The notes beneath the pieces are model-generated. The model had not been told where the DNA came from. It worked only from the letters and a program-made list of their open reading frames with translations, and did not search any database. Made by a program: the position numbers and the translations under genes. DNA of 64,000 bases, taken from Parasitella parasitica. Lineage: Eukaryota; Mucoromycota; Mucoromycetes; Mucorales; Mucoraceae. Positions 47,755-59,718 of the stretch are shown in pieces. Location: positions 47,488 through 111,487 of the forward strand of contig MU619343.1 in assembly GCA_025201805.1 (NCBI GenBank), in the 5' to 3' direction. Numbering within the stretch: the first letter of the stretch is position 1; each line of letters begins with the position of its first letter.

Positions 47755-48597
47755 ATGGTTGCAACTGCTAAGCAAACAGTAACCAATGCATCCAAGGTAC
47801 CACTCTGGATTCGTACATGGGTACTTTTTAGCTCTCTTATTGTTATTTGGGTATGGTTCAATCATGATCATTTAATGTTTTGTGTTTGACCCCCATCAAT
47901 TATTGCATTAGGACTTTGGATATTGCTTTCTTCGGTAAAGTTTTATAACCAAGACACTAGAAGAGTCAACAGAAATTAAAGGCTATTATTAGGCCATTGA
48001 GCATGGAAGGTGGTTCTCTCAATTTTTTATGGAAACCTTATAATTTGTACGCGAAGGTAAAAACTACCATAGGAAAATAAAAAATTGGCCGCTGATGCAC
48101 AGAAATATTCCATAAAATAATAGATTGACTACTTTTATGGATTGCCTGCTTATAATTCACAAGATGGTTTCACAGGAGCTCAAGGTGATGATAAAAGATT
48201 GCCCCGAAAGTAACAGCTAATCAATGAAGGTGATATAGCACTGATGAATGTCATTGAAACTTTGCTGAATTTCATCTATCTTGGGTTATTGAAAAATGAA
48301 AATGTCAATGTTGGTCAAGCTAATTTGATTGGATTCTCTGCTGCTTTAATGACACTCTCAAAAACTGTTTTGTACTGGCTTGTGGAGCCATTTTCAGGAT
48401 ACCAACATATTGGCCATAACGGCATGAAGGATCTAATCTTATTATGGATTGTAGGTATAGATTTTGCGAATTGTTATCAAGTGACTAATACGCTTTAGGT
48501 TCCTAATGGCCTTTGGATCGTGGTACCTTCTCTCATAGTATGTAGACTTGGAAAGGACATTTTCAGACGCTTAAATGTAAACTCGAAACACGATTAA
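47755..48597 (+). CDS. Small polytopic membrane protein, uncharacterised fungal family
   Basis: Model: join(47755..47850, 47912..47934, 47993..48056, 48124..48184, 48239..48450, 48499..48597), 184 aa, all phases closing. Hydrophobic helices at about 20-38, 85-105, 115-140 and 150-170. A conserved-looking loop reads FLRPLSMEGGSLNFLWKPY then KIDYFYGLPAYNSQDGFTGA and QALMNVIETLLNF. I recall similar sequences as uncharacterised fungal membrane proteins, somewhat like emopamil-binding (EXPERA) proteins, but this is not certain. Exon 2 is only 23 nt. Confidence 0.75.
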
Positions 48598-49156
48598 ATA
48601 CACTATTTCTGGTATATTTTGTCGGTAAATTTGGGTTTGGTGTCGTTGTGTGCGGGAAAAAAAAAAAAGTTTTTTGCATTGATGAAAACGTGTGGTGGTT
48701 ATTCGGTATGTCGAGTGAAACCTTACGACTGTGATCGTACCGCTCTCCTCGGGATGCTTGCTCTTGCGAATGCCTAATGGCTAGATCAGAATGAACCGTC
48801 CGTATGATTGGGGAATGTCCCAGCTATTATCTCCAAATGTAACTTTGCAGCAATGATCGCTTGGGTCTCGTTGGTTATGATTCCTGCTTAGATACTTTTT
48901 AGCTTTGCAAACATATTTATCGTATTTCAAAGACGAACCTTGTCTTTGTAGAACTGCCTGTTATCGTGTTTATTTTAATATTTTTTACTTTTTTGGAGAA
49001 CTAACATTACTTTCTTTTACAATATTTCATTGCCTGAGGTCACATCTGTACGTCTGGAGCAAGGGTTTGCTATTCACCACAATCGCTCTTGCATGCTTAC
49101 TGCTACTCATCGTGTTGACGTTTGACCATTGATTTAAAAAGTATCCTCAGCTCAAC
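48598..49156. other. Intergenic with GC-balanced non-coding island
   Basis: The stretch 48690-48900 has a more balanced base composition than its surroundings, no good reading frame, a B-box-like GGTTATGATTCC near 48873 and a T-run terminator-like site at about 48896. It could be an RNA gene, but I cannot match it to a known class. A 75-codon hydrophobic frame at 48905-49132 has no support. Confidence 0.3.
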
Positions 49157-49492
49157 TTGATAAATAAAATGCGAAGTTTCTATGTGGCTATATCATTGAC
49201 TTTGAGATACTTGGCATGTGGGTCATCTGTAAACGTGATGCGTGAGGACATCAATAAACCAACGCCTTTTTGTAAATATAGTAATACTCGCTGTAAGTGG
49301 ACCATGACTGATTGTACTCTTCGTAAGCTCAAGCGTCATGTTATCTTATTTTGTGAAAACTTCGTCCCTTGGGATAGGCTCGAGCATTACGACCAGGAAG
49401 AAGCATTCCTTCATGAAGCTACTCGTCTTGATATACCTATCTCTGATTCAACTACCTGTAAATCTACGCGCTCACTATGCTTCTTGGTTTAA
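49157..49492 (+). pseudogene. Possible fragment of a zinc-finger transposase-like protein
   Basis: A 111-codon frame containing FCKYSNTRCKWTMTDCTLRK then LKRHVILFC, spaced roughly like a BED/C2H2-type finger, and then ENFVPWDRLEHYDQEEAFLH. It stands alone without a transposase core and lies in a relic-rich block, so it is probably a remnant of a mobile element or a captured domain. It could also be a short real gene. Assignment is by pattern only. Confidence 0.3.
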
Positions 49493-49779
49493 TATGACAT
49501 TATTGTCACTGTAAAATAATCTATGTTGGTACTACAATGTTTTTCAAGAAATTGAGAAAAAATTACAAATTGTTGGGAAAAGCACAGATAATAATTGATA
49601 AAAAGAGCAAGAATCGCATTAAGATATTCAATATGGTAGATTCAAAGCAAACAAGGATTTTGTAGATACCAAGAATCAAGAAAATTCAGTAGAAGCCATA
49701 AAAGCAGAACACAGGAGCCAGAATAAAAAAGTAGATACACTATGAATAAAATTAGCAATCCATTACATAACATTGACAT

Positions 49780-49985
49780 TAATTACAGAACTTACAGCCT
49801 TGGCAAACTTAGGGAACGAGCCGGCAATAGCCTACCTGGTAGGCGGAATGAGAGGATATTTAGCGATCCCAGGCGGTAAAATGGAAGCCAAGAGGAAGAC
49901 GATATTAAAGAATTTAGATAAGAGGTTAGAGAAAGGGGATTAGGAGAAATGATTGTGGGAGATATATCAGCCTGGATCAATTCAC
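49780..49985 (+). pseudogene. Relic of a LINE-type endonuclease domain
   Basis: A plus-strand translation from about 49800 reads GNEPAIAYLVGGMRGYLAIP, then NLDKRLEKGD, a stop, and IVGDISAWINSP. The pattern of a long helix, hydrophobic strand, G-D and then A-W resembles the apurinic-type endonuclease of non-LTR elements (x-V-x-G-D-F-N-A-W). It is interrupted by a stop and very short. Weak evidence. Confidence 0.25.
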
Positions 49986-50389
49986 CTTAATTTTCATACA
50001 GCTTTTTTTTCAACATCAATTAAATAGAGTTGATGATAAATAAGGTCCATTTAGACACTTGAACATACTTTCCTCGTTTCATAATATATTAGAGTTGTGT
50101 TATAGTATAAGCAATCCACTTGACCAAATTTTTTTCTAATCAAACTTTTCTCATTATTTTAAAACTATTTCTCAACAATTTTAATAACTCTTATTAATTT
50201 GGACACTGTCTTTTTTTTTTTCGAGAAAATGAGAAAATCTTCCAGCGCCTACGGTGCCACCAGCAATTGTTCATACCGTGTACCTAAAATAGTGTACCAG
50301 GAAAATAAAATTTTGTCCTTTTCCCCGTGCCTGTAAAATTGAAAAATGACTTTGAATTGCACATCCTTTGTTGCATGAAATGAGATGCA

Positions 50390-50397
50390 TATATAAG
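50390..50397 (+). promoter_or_regulatory. TATA box
   Basis: TATATAAG 61 bp upstream of the start codon of the fuconate dehydratase-like gene, in a suitable position for its core promoter. Confidence 0.45.
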
Positions 50398-50457
50398 GGC
50401 CACATTTTTTTCTTTGGTGTTTATTCTCTTCTTACTATATACCACTGTTGTATAAAA

Positions 50458-51887
50458 ATGGTTCAAACAGATTTGCTTGATGCAGTTATTACTAAATTCG
50501 AAGTTAGAGACATTCGTTTCCCTACCTCCAAAAGCCTGGATGGTTCAGATGCCATGAACAAAGACCCTGACTACTCTGCCGCCTACGTTATTTTCTACAC
50601 TGATGTCGCTGATTTCGAAGGCCATGGAATGACTTTCACTTGTGGCCGCGGTAACGAAACTGTTTGCTGCTGTATCGAGCAGCTTTCTGTAAAGGTCGTC
50701 AACAAAAAACTGAAAGACTTGGTGGCTGATATGCGCGCTACCCTTCAAATATTCACTGGCGATTCCCAATTGCGCTGGATTGGTCCTGAGAAAGGTGTTA
50801 TTCAGCTCGCTACCGGTGCTGTTATCAATGCAATCTGGGATCTCTGGGCCAAAGCTGTGAATAAGCCGCTTTGGAAGTTGGTTGCTGACATGACACCTGA
50901 AGAATTCGTTCAATGCATCGACTTTCGATATATTACAGATGTCATTACCCCCGAGGAGGCTATTGAAATGTTGCGTGAGAACGTTGCCACTAAGGCAGAG
51001 CATGAAGCCGATGTCAAGGAGCATGGCTACCCTAGTTACACCACATCTGCAGGATGGCTAGGTAAGATTTATCTATGCTTTAGAGCCAGTAGTTCTGTTT
51101 CTGATATCAATATTAGGCTATAGTGATGAGAAAGTCCGTAGATTGATCCGTGAATCAAAGGCAGAAGGCTTTACCTACTTTAAACAAAAGGTCGGAAGCG
51201 ATAGACAAGCTGATATTCGTCGTGCTGGCATTATTCGCGAAGAAATTGGCGATGAAGGTGTGTTAATGATGGACGCTAACCAAGTTTGGGACGTGCAAGA
51301 AGCTATCGATTGGATGCAAGAACTTTTACCTTTCAATCCTCTTTTCATTGAAGAACCAACTTCTCCTGACGATGTCTTGGGCCATGCTGCCATTCGAAAG
51401 GCTCTTTATCCTCGTACAAAGGTTGCCACTGGCGAGCATATTCAAAACCGAATTATATTCAAGCAATTGTTCCAGGCTCAAGCTATTGATTTCTGTCAAA
51501 TCGATTCTTGCCGTGTTGCGGGCGTCAATGAAGTTCTTGCAATTCTGTTGATGGCCAAGAAATTCAATGTTCCTGTTTGGCCTCATGCTGGTAAGTGTTT
51601 AACTGGTATGAGTAGCGGTTATTTTTTAACCAATCTTGCGTTTAGGTGGTGTTGGTTTATGTGAATACGTGCAGCATCTTTCCTTGATTGATTATATTTG
51701 TGTCACTGGTACTACTAAGGGTCGTGCTCTGGAATATGTTGATCATTTGCATGAGCACTTCCTGAACCCTGTTGTCATGAAAAACGGTAGATACACTGCT
51801 CCTTTTGCTCCTGGTTATTCCATTCAAATGAAGCGTGATTCTATTGAAGATTACACTTTTCCCACGGGTAAAATGCATTTGAATTAG
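50458..51887 (+). CDS. L-fuconate dehydratase-like enolase-superfamily enzyme (ENOSF1-like)
   Basis: Model: join(50458..51061, 51117..51590, 51646..51887), 439 aa. The N-terminal capping domain includes DVRFPTS-type [20 protein letters not shown] and RWIGPEKGV. The barrel has FKQKVG with the catalytic lysine, the three metal ligands in [20 protein letters not shown] and ATGEHIQNR, and the general-base region [17 protein letters not shown]. Close to human ENOSF1 and bacterial L-fuconate dehydratases, which convert L-fuconate to 2-keto-3-deoxy-L-fuconate. All catalytic residues are present. The frame is open further upstream (to 50368), but [18 protein letters not shown] is the family-like start. 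Confidence 0.95.
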
Positions 51888-52693
51888 AGTGTTTCTATAT
51901 ATATGCATGTGTATTTTTACTGCTTCTTGTTAACTTTGTGCTCTATATTATGACTCTCATAAAACCATTCTCTATTGTATTGAAAACGAATCCACTCTTC
52001 AATTTTCTCGCGTTGTTTTTTTTTTTTTACATATCAGACAAGGATCTTCCCTTAGTATAATGCGTTTTTCATATGCCTCAATGTCAGCCTTGAAGCAATA
52101 TTGCTGTCAAGCGAGCAGCCTTCAAAAAGCATCAAGCAAGCATTTTTAGGTCTCAAATATCAATAACTTGGGGATTCTATATAAGGAGGAGGCAGCATAG
52201 ACAGTTACTCATGTTTCTGAAACGAAATACAGAGTTAGTTTGTACAAGTTTGGATTGCATCTTAAGAGAAACACATGCAACAGCTTATGAGATAAATGCC
52301 TTTCCCTGCGAAACATGAATTCTCATAGGGAACAATCCATAGGCAAAATGAATTAATTATGGGTTACCAGTTAAAATATACAAATATAAAAATATGATAA
52401 CCTGATAATGGCGATTTTGAACTAATTCAGATACATTGCCAACTATTATTTCGTACACTACTATTTAAAGGCTATATTTCAGATTTCCCAGAAAAAATTT
52501 CGAATAAAGATGGCACTCTTTATTCTATATATAATCTAGTGAAATCTTCAAACTAGCTCAAGTACACGGCATTAACATTCAAACATGTGTAGAGGCAATA
52601 CCTGAGATTTGACCGCTTTTATTTTTGACCACATCCAAAAAAACAAAAAAAAAAAAAAACTCTTTTGATCTCATTAGACACCAGTTTTCTTTA
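51888..52693. other. Intergenic, 806 bp
   Basis: 3' region of the enolase-type gene and promoter of HUS1. A TATATAAG at 52178-52185 lies about 510 bp upstream of the HUS1 start with no matching gene, perhaps starting an untranslated or non-coding transcript. Confidence 0.4.
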
Positions 52694-53916
52694 ATGCGCT
52701 TCAAAGCTATCCTCAACAACCCTGTTGGTCTCCACAGTAAGTTTTTGTTTTTTTGCAGTCATTGGCTGCATTGGACTGAGAATATAATAGAGCTTGGACA
52801 AACCATGGAGAAACTTGGTCCTGTTTGCATTACATCGTTTGCTACTGACAAGCTGCGCTTCATCACCTATCAAGACAGCGTAATTGGCACGCAAGCATGG
52901 ACGTGAGTTTCTCTTTCTCTCAGCTTTTTCATACATACTTACATTAATTGTAGGGATTTAGCAGCTGTAAATGAACCCTTCATCGTATAAAATGTTTGTA
53001 CTGCACTGACACTTTTTATTCTGTTTGTAGACTTGCCTATTTTCTGATTATCGCATCGAGAGCCAGAATCATAACGAAATCAACTTTTTCTTCAAGATTC
53101 CCGACCTACTCCACATTACAAAGGATTTAAGCGAGATTACACGCATTCAGGTTGGCTTGAAACGACGAGGCGACCAGCATATTATTTTGTTTAGGTGGAC
53201 TGGAGTGGTAAACATTTGTATGCATGTTGTAAATTGTGACGGTTCGATTAAGGCAGATAAGAATTTTGTAGGATCCAAATCAATGGAGCAAAAGGAGCTG
53301 CCTATTGAACTGGTTAGAAGAGACAGACTCGAGTTGATCAAGGAGCCAGTTACGATCCGTACACCCGAGGTAATCATGCGACTAGAGGAAATCGGACAGC
53401 ATTCTTTAATACTTGTATATGATAGACGTACATCTTATTGCCGCCCTTGACCTCTTTAAAGCCTGCGTCCGAGCAATTCAAAAAGCTCAGCAAGTATATT
53501 ACGATTGCAGCTAATATGAACGGCGAGCTCAGAATTGAGGTGGAATCTGCTTATGCGGTTTGTAGTGCACAGTTTGATAACCTGAGCAATCCCAGTCTAA
53601 GTAAGGGTTAATAAGCTAGGTACCAAGGAAAACATGATTTAACCTGTATAGCTGTGTAGGTGACCATGTTCCCACCGGAGACCCCACGGAATTCTCGCAT
53701 GTAAAGGTCAAGAGTGAGGATTTCCTAAACTTCTTGAGCTGCACATATTTGGAGCCTGATGATGTTATTTGCAACATTGCCAGTGAGACTCAAATCGTGT
53801 TTTTGGTGTACTTGAATTTGGACATGTACCAAAATGAAGATGCGCCTATTCGATCTATGCATATGAATTCAAACCGATCTCAATTGACATGCCATTTACC
53901 AATTCATTTTGATTAA
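52694..53916 (+). CDS. HUS1: 9-1-1 checkpoint clamp subunit Hus1
   Basis: Model: join(52694..52736, 52791..52902, 52954..52984, 53031..53369, 53426..53600, 53660..53916), 318 aa, all phases closing. Starts MRFKAILNN, the typical Hus1 opening. KLGQTMEKLGPVCITSFATD, YRIESQNHNEINFFF, DLLHITKDLSEI and ILLPPLTSLKPASEQFKKLS follow the sliding-clamp fold, and the C-terminal half repeats it (FLSCTYLEPDDVICNI). With Rad1 and Rad9 it forms the clamp loaded at damaged DNA to activate the checkpoint kinase. The acceptor at 52789-52790 was chosen because it alone restores H-K-L-G-Q in phase. Confidence 0.92.
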
Positions 53917-54037
53917 CTAAAGGCTGTCAACGCGGACCATTAAAAAAAAAAAAAACAGCATCAACCGACGTCGCCCTTCCCTCCCCCTTTAAATCTTTTT
54001 CTTTCTTTTTCTTTCTATTCATTTATACCCTACTATC

Positions 54038-54580
54038 ATGTGTAAGCATATCCTTAACGCACAGGTAAATTTTGCTCAGCAAAACAATAAATAACACAAA
54101 TAATGGGAATTGACACTTGAGAAGGTTTCTATCCGTGCTCCCTGCTGTAAAAAGTGGTTTGATTGCGCCGAGTGCCACGCTGCTGTGTCGGACCACCTGC
54201 TTAGCAAGTCAAACGAAATGGTGTTTGCTTGCAAGAAATGCAAAAAGGTTTTCCGTAAAGACATGACGTGAGTAAAATTGTGGGATTGATTAGAGTAGGA
54301 GTACCCAACAGTGACGGTTCGTTAGTGATTACGAAGACGAGGATGAGTTTTGCCCTCACTGTGATAATAAATACGTGGTGGAGGCTTTGGAGCCCAAGGC
54401 AAGTCTTGGTATCGAGACTGAAGATATACGAGTGGATAATAGGTAAACTACAGTATATTTTTTACATTGTAGATACTTACACAAGTAATATAATGCAGAG
54501 TTGTCAGGGACGATCGTATAAGATCCGCGCAGAACATAAGCAGTGTTTTTAACATTGATGGATCACATATGATGGGTTAA
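54038..54580 (+). CDS. CHY-type zinc-finger protein (Hot13-like)
   Basis: Model: join(54038..54064, 54125..54267, 54326..54442, 54499..54580), 122 aa. Starts MCKHILNAQVSIRAPCCKKW, then FDCAECHAAVSDH, FACKKCKKVFRKD and FCPHCDNKYVVEA, which carries the Cys/His ligands of the CHY zinc-finger fold. The protein is small and has no RING domain, as in the Hot13 group linked to mitochondrial intermembrane-space import; other CHY proteins act as ubiquitin ligases. The tail after residue 85 is polar. The acceptor at 54123-54124 gives the standard family spacing. Confidence 0.85.
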
Positions 54581-54897
54581 ATGTTATTAGTCAGGCAATA
54601 GAAATAAATGTTGATGCAAAATATCAGACCAAGAGTGCCACACACGCAAATGCAGATATATTGGTATTAGTGAAATCCCAATCAAGCCCAAGGCATTGCA
54701 TCAGCGACACACCATCCAAGCCATCTCTGGCCATCCCTCTACATTATCAAAATTTAAAAAAGCACTGTGATATCGAAATTAGCGGTTGATCGTATATCAT
54801 GTATTATGTGGTGGATCATATTTAGCTTATGGCAGCCCTAATCCGAAATTAGCTCAATAATGACGTTTGAAAACGACTAGAGTTGTTTCCAAGTTTA
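54581..54897. other. Intergenic between convergent genes, 317 bp
   Basis: Shared 3' region of the CHY protein gene and the lipase gene. Nothing further seen. Confidence 0.5.
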
Positions 54898-57680
54898 TTA
54901 CTGCTTAATAGCATCACAGCCAAACGGGATAACCACAGTTAGTTTTCTATCCGAAATGTTTGAACTTTTCGTGCTTTCAGGTATCCAATCGTATTCAGGG
55001 GCAATAAAGAACTGAGCACTCGTAACTTGCTTTCTTCTTTCAAATCTCGTCATGGATGTAGAAGGTGAGATGTCTCGAATACTGACATTGCTACCACGAC
55101 GAGAGATATCATGTGGTAGCAAAGAGGGTCTAATAAATTTGCTTTCTTTTTTCTCATGGTTTTTTAACAACAAGGCAATATTGTTAGCATAATGATCCGT
55201 TTGCCATAATGGCGTTGGTATTATCGACACATCATTATAGCCACTGTCATCATCATCGTCATCATCCGTATTATCTTGCTCTTCTTCGTCATTTTCGTAT
55301 GCTGAAACGCTGTTTTGATTATGGTCTGTAAAATCACTAGGGCTTTTTCTTGAGAAGTATGTGGACGAGCTTGGTGAAACGAGTAATGAAGGCGTTGCCA
55401 TCACAAGCTCATGTGGAATTTGTGGCGATTCGCCCAGCAAGACCTTACGAAGCTTATAAATGGCAGCATCGATGGCCAGTTCAATTTTGAGACTATGATG
55501 AATCTTGGACAGATCTTTAATATAAAATAGTTAGTGTTTTGAGCTTTATTTATAAGGTATTGTATACTTGCGATCCCATGCAACTCTTTCTCCTCTTTCG
55601 ATAAAGTTTACTGCTTCTGCCCGTGATAGATTTGTCAGAATTTTGCCAACGTCTGTAAACGTCAATTCGGGCGACAAAGTGATATCACCAACGTATCTTT
55701 GAGACAGTACGCTTTGTAAACGTAGAATGGCATTTGAAGAAACGCCAATCTCTATCAGTTGAGAGCATCGATGCTGGAATTCCTCCTTGATTAAACGTAA
55801 TGCAAAATTGATGCTTGTCCTCAACAAGGTCGGCTTTCCTTTTCCCTTGTGCAAGTAGGGGGCCACATGAGGGTTGACTACGTATTTTGTGAGCACAGTG
55901 AAAACCATTAGATAGAGTTAAAAATTATACTTTGAACCACTATGAAATGATTCACGCTAAACATTTCGGATATTCTCTTCAAGGGTAAATCACTAGTTAA
56001 AAGTATTAGAACATACGCACATGTTCAAGTTCAATTTTTTAACACTTGCTTGTCGATTGAACCATCACGGTATTTATCGTCTAGTAATGCATGTTAGATA
56101 GCAATATAGATATACAATGTGGAACATTTACCTGTAGGTGTCCATGGTTTCAACCCACCCTCCTTATCCTTGACATATAGATATCCGTCCGGATAAACCA
56201 TAGGCACGGCGCACGAGATAATGCTATGATAATGTATAATTAGATACATGTCGAAGGTTGAGACCCGTATTATATTTGTATAAATATAGCAGTGCTTACA
56301 CTGCCGACCAGACAACCTAAAGAACGCAAATGTCAGGGCTTTAATTTTCAGGGAAAACAATAAGAATTTCAACTTACAACATCGGGCGCCGTAATGTAGT
56401 TAAGCAATCTAGGCATTTCATAAATGCTAGTCGAGCTGACAGCTATATTCAAAATAAGTTGCGACCGATTGTACGCTTCGCTAAATGTGATATCCCCATA
56501 TTGCTCCCTTAATGCCTCTTTAAGAAATACAGGATCGTAAAAACTGCCGCTAAGTAGATAACGGTTGAAACGAAACAATAGAGATTCTGGAATATCTGGA
56601 TGGCTGAATACGTTCTATATATCCTATAAGCGTTAATAAGAGAATAATTTACAACATATATACATGTATTCACCACTGGAATAGAGTTGTTATCATTGAA
56701 CATGGTAATCCTGTCTTGCTCATTCAATGTACAAATGATAGACGCCATAATGCTACCAGTTGATGCACCTGATAGAATCCGAGGCAGAAGCCGAGCATTG
56801 ATCAGTGTTTTCAAAACACCGACGTGGAAAAAGCCTTGTTGATTAAAAATAAGGTTAATCAATCTGTGTAGGCAGTTGCAGGTTAACTGACCGACCTAAA
56901 GTGCCACCACCGCTCAGCAACAGAGCAGTTCTACCGTAGCTGTGTCTCAGATTCATGAAATAGTCATGCCTCTGTTTAAAATCCATATCTGTTGTTGGGG
57001 CAGTGGTATCTCCAATCCATTGCAATTGTTCAATAATGTGATCAATGTAGTCCGAAATCAGCTTCTTTGTGCCGATACAAGAGTGTTCGAATAGCTGCGC
57101 ATCAAAAGAGAATTAGCATGTGAAATATACAATTATGAACATTACATACTGCACTGTTGCCCATATCACCCAAGTTTCTGGATAAACTCAGTCTCAAAGC
57201 AAATGTCATTGCCCTTCGATTTTGCCCAGAGGAACGAACCTGGTTGATCTCAGAAATACGGGATTGCAGCAGCTTATAGTCGTAATCCTTTGAAACAGGC
57301 AAGTTTTTCCATTCGTTTGCACCCGTCAAATCATCCAATGCCAGGGCTGCTTGGCTCCATTCCTTGTACGATTTTGCAGAATCCAGTTTTTTCTGGAAAT
57401 ATTCAAGATACGAGTCTTTTTTATGATAACTTGTTGAGCGGCTTCTTTTGCTAAAGCTGAGCAAAATGGCGCATTTGATCAGAGCGTAGAGATTTTCAAG
57501 CAAGGTCAGCCAGGGCTGCATGAACCTTAATGCAGCACTACTCAGAGTAGGTTTCACCCACATGCTCTCGTTGGCAGATATGTCTGCAGTAACGATGGAA
57601 ACAAACAGCGTTTTGAACATGAGAAAATATTGGAGAGAAAGGGAGTCAAGTTGGTCAAGATGGTGTACTTTATATACCAT
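54898..57680 (-). CDS. Patatin-like triacylglycerol lipase (Tgl3/4/5 family)
   Basis: Model: complement(join(54898..55514, 55572..55877, 55931..55992, 56050..56080, 56132..56223, 56300..56316, 56378..56614, 56674..56834, 56896..57094, 57150..57680)), 750 aa, all phases closing. An N-terminal hydrophobic and helical region is followed by the patatin core: LLLSGGGTLGFFHVGVLKTL (oxyanion loop), GASTGS (the G-x-S-x-G nucleophile) and RDGSIDNDLP with the catalytic Asp, then EMFSVNHFIVVQINPHVAPY. Lipid-droplet TAG lipases of yeast share this order. Two introns (56049-55993 and 55571-55515) use GC-AG ends with donor GCAAGT, and one exon is 17 nt. The start may instead be ATG 57620. The C-terminal 180 residues are acidic/Ser-rich. 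Confidence 0.9.
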
Positions 57681-58155
57681 TCAGAAGAGTGCAATATCCG
57701 GTAAATATGCATATCGTAAAGGCATGTGCCTTATAATATATATATATAATTATATATATATACATCGTATATCGTTCTTTTTTTTGATAAAATGTATAGT
57801 TTCATTCTACATGATATCATCAGTCCACAATCTACCATTAAATTTATCTATGTTTACGAGATGCAGTTTGCACTTGTGCTTAAAAAGAAGAAGGAATCCA
57901 AAAAAAATGCAGCACGTCCATATGTTGTATTTATAATATTGTTCCCTCCCTCTCTCTCTCTCCTTCTCTCTTTCTAATCATCACGTAGACACTGGCTTCT
58001 TGTTATCCAAAATCTTGTTTTTATATTATAAAGCATTCGGTACAAAAAAAATATGGTTTTTTTTAAAGCCGTTTATTAAGAACGGGGGGGGGGGATAATA
58101 TGTAGTATTACATTGTATTTGATTCTATTTACAAAAAGGTATATAATTTCAAGAA
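57681..58155. other. Intergenic, 475 bp
   Basis: Promoter of the lipase gene, with TA-repeats near 57735-57765, and 3' region of the glycosyltransferase gene. Contains 11 consecutive G at 58084-58094 and CT repeats near 57950-57970. Confidence 0.5.
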
Positions 58156-59718
58156 TTATTGATCTATGTGCTTGATAACATCAGCAAAGCCTCTCATTTT
58201 GTTGCATTCATTACGCAGGTTATCAGAAATGGGGGAATCCCATTGATTGCTTGCAACAAATTGACGGGAATATCGAAGACAGAGCTCCTCACGGAAATTA
58301 CTGTAGACTTTGCGATTAAATAAGCGCTAGACACACAAATATTAGCAGGACGCTTCTGAGCTTATCAGATTCTACTCTTACCTCTCTTCTACGGGTGGCC
58401 TCAGGGTAATTGTGCGATTGATGGATGACAAAGTCATTTGGCAATACATAGTAGTCGATACCCGATATATAAATTTCATAGAGACAAGCAGCTTTGTTTG
58501 CGCCATACCCAATGAAACGTTCATCACACCATGGCGACCCTTGTCTTTTGAAGATGACATATGGTTCGTATGAAAAGTTGTAATCTTCCACAAGATAAGG
58601 TTCTGTAGCAGTGTACCATTTAAAGTAATTTGTAGCAGAATGGCCCTTTTCCCAACTTCGATGAAACATGTCTAGTTTTTCTTCTTCAAATACCTCTGTC
58701 AGTAAATCATCCTTGGTCTGAGGAAACTCTTTGAAGCCAAAGCCGTCCGATTGGGCAAGGTATTCAAACGCTGGTATAACCAGTGCTGTATTGCCTTCCC
58801 TCAACTTGGCCATGATGGCAGAATTTTGCAAAATGCCTTTTCGGAAGTCGGTGCAGAGGTAAAAGTCGATATCCAGCATCAAAATATAGTCTGTACGAGC
58901 ATAAAGCTTGGCTGTGTTTCTCCACATGTTGAACTGTCGATCAAATGAGTCGATGATCAAATGAACATCAACATGTCGTTTCATATCTGGGTTACCTTGG
59001 TACGTTTGCTGCAGTTTATCCAGAGTACTTTCCTTTTGTTCATCATCGTTGACATGAATCGCCGCTGAAATGGGACCTGTGCATGTCCAAATGGAAATTT
59101 CTGTTAGGTCTCTTGTTTTGTGCAACAAACGGTATCTCCGTATAAATACCTTGGTAACTAGACGCTAATCTACTGAGAACGGGAAACCGATCACTGGTTA
59201 CAATAGTAGAGATTGAGATGTCTTCGTTTTTGGAATTTTCTGTAGCTTTATAGTAGTAAGGATGGATATCAGACGGTCCCATGGCGCCAGAGAATGCCTT
59301 GGACTGGAAAATGGGATCAGTGGTCATGTCAGTGCTTGGCAATGACGCTATTTAGTAGTACAGATGTTACTATACATTTTACACAGTATACATCATAGTA
59401 AAGACCACAACTATGCATACCAGAATAGTTACCTTGATTATCCAAATGTCGTTGCGACAATTGCAGTTGGTCGTAAAAGATGATGCTCTCCGAGGCGTCT
59501 TGCTCATCTCGTTCAATGGATGCTTGATCAAGAGGGGCAAAAAAGAAGGATTCCTTATTTTGTGTCATTGGCTCAACCACATTTTCATGGTTTTGAGCAT
59601 ATGGAGTACCTGTTATGTTGTAAAATCGAGATGCTGCATACACGATTGAAACGAAAGCATATGCAATCAGCATGCATTTGAAATATTTTCCAAAATGCTT
59701 TGAAAAGTGTTCCGTCAT
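58156..59718 (-). CDS. Type II Golgi glycosyltransferase, GT49/LARGE-like
   Basis: Model: complement(join(58156..58326, 58382..59076, 59150..59347, 59433..59718)), 449 aa, all phases closing. A short cytosolic end is followed by one membrane helix (about 14-30, FKCMLIAYAFVSIVYAASRF) and a stem. The lumenal domain has STIVTSDRFPVLSRLASSYQ, GPISAAIHVN, FNMWRNTAKLYARTDYILML and DIDFYLC (the D-x-D metal/nucleotide-sugar site), then DGFGFKEFPQTK and WCDERFIGYGANKAA, and the late histidine motif FVIHQSHNYPE. This matches the GT49 domain (B4GAT1/LARGE, beta-1,4-glucuronyl-type transfer). The acceptor glycan in this fungus is unknown. Confidence 0.85.

Noticed and set aside
48905-49132. Hydrophobic 75-codon frame
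   Set aside because: Composition follows AT-rich DNA; no signal, homology or transcript marks.
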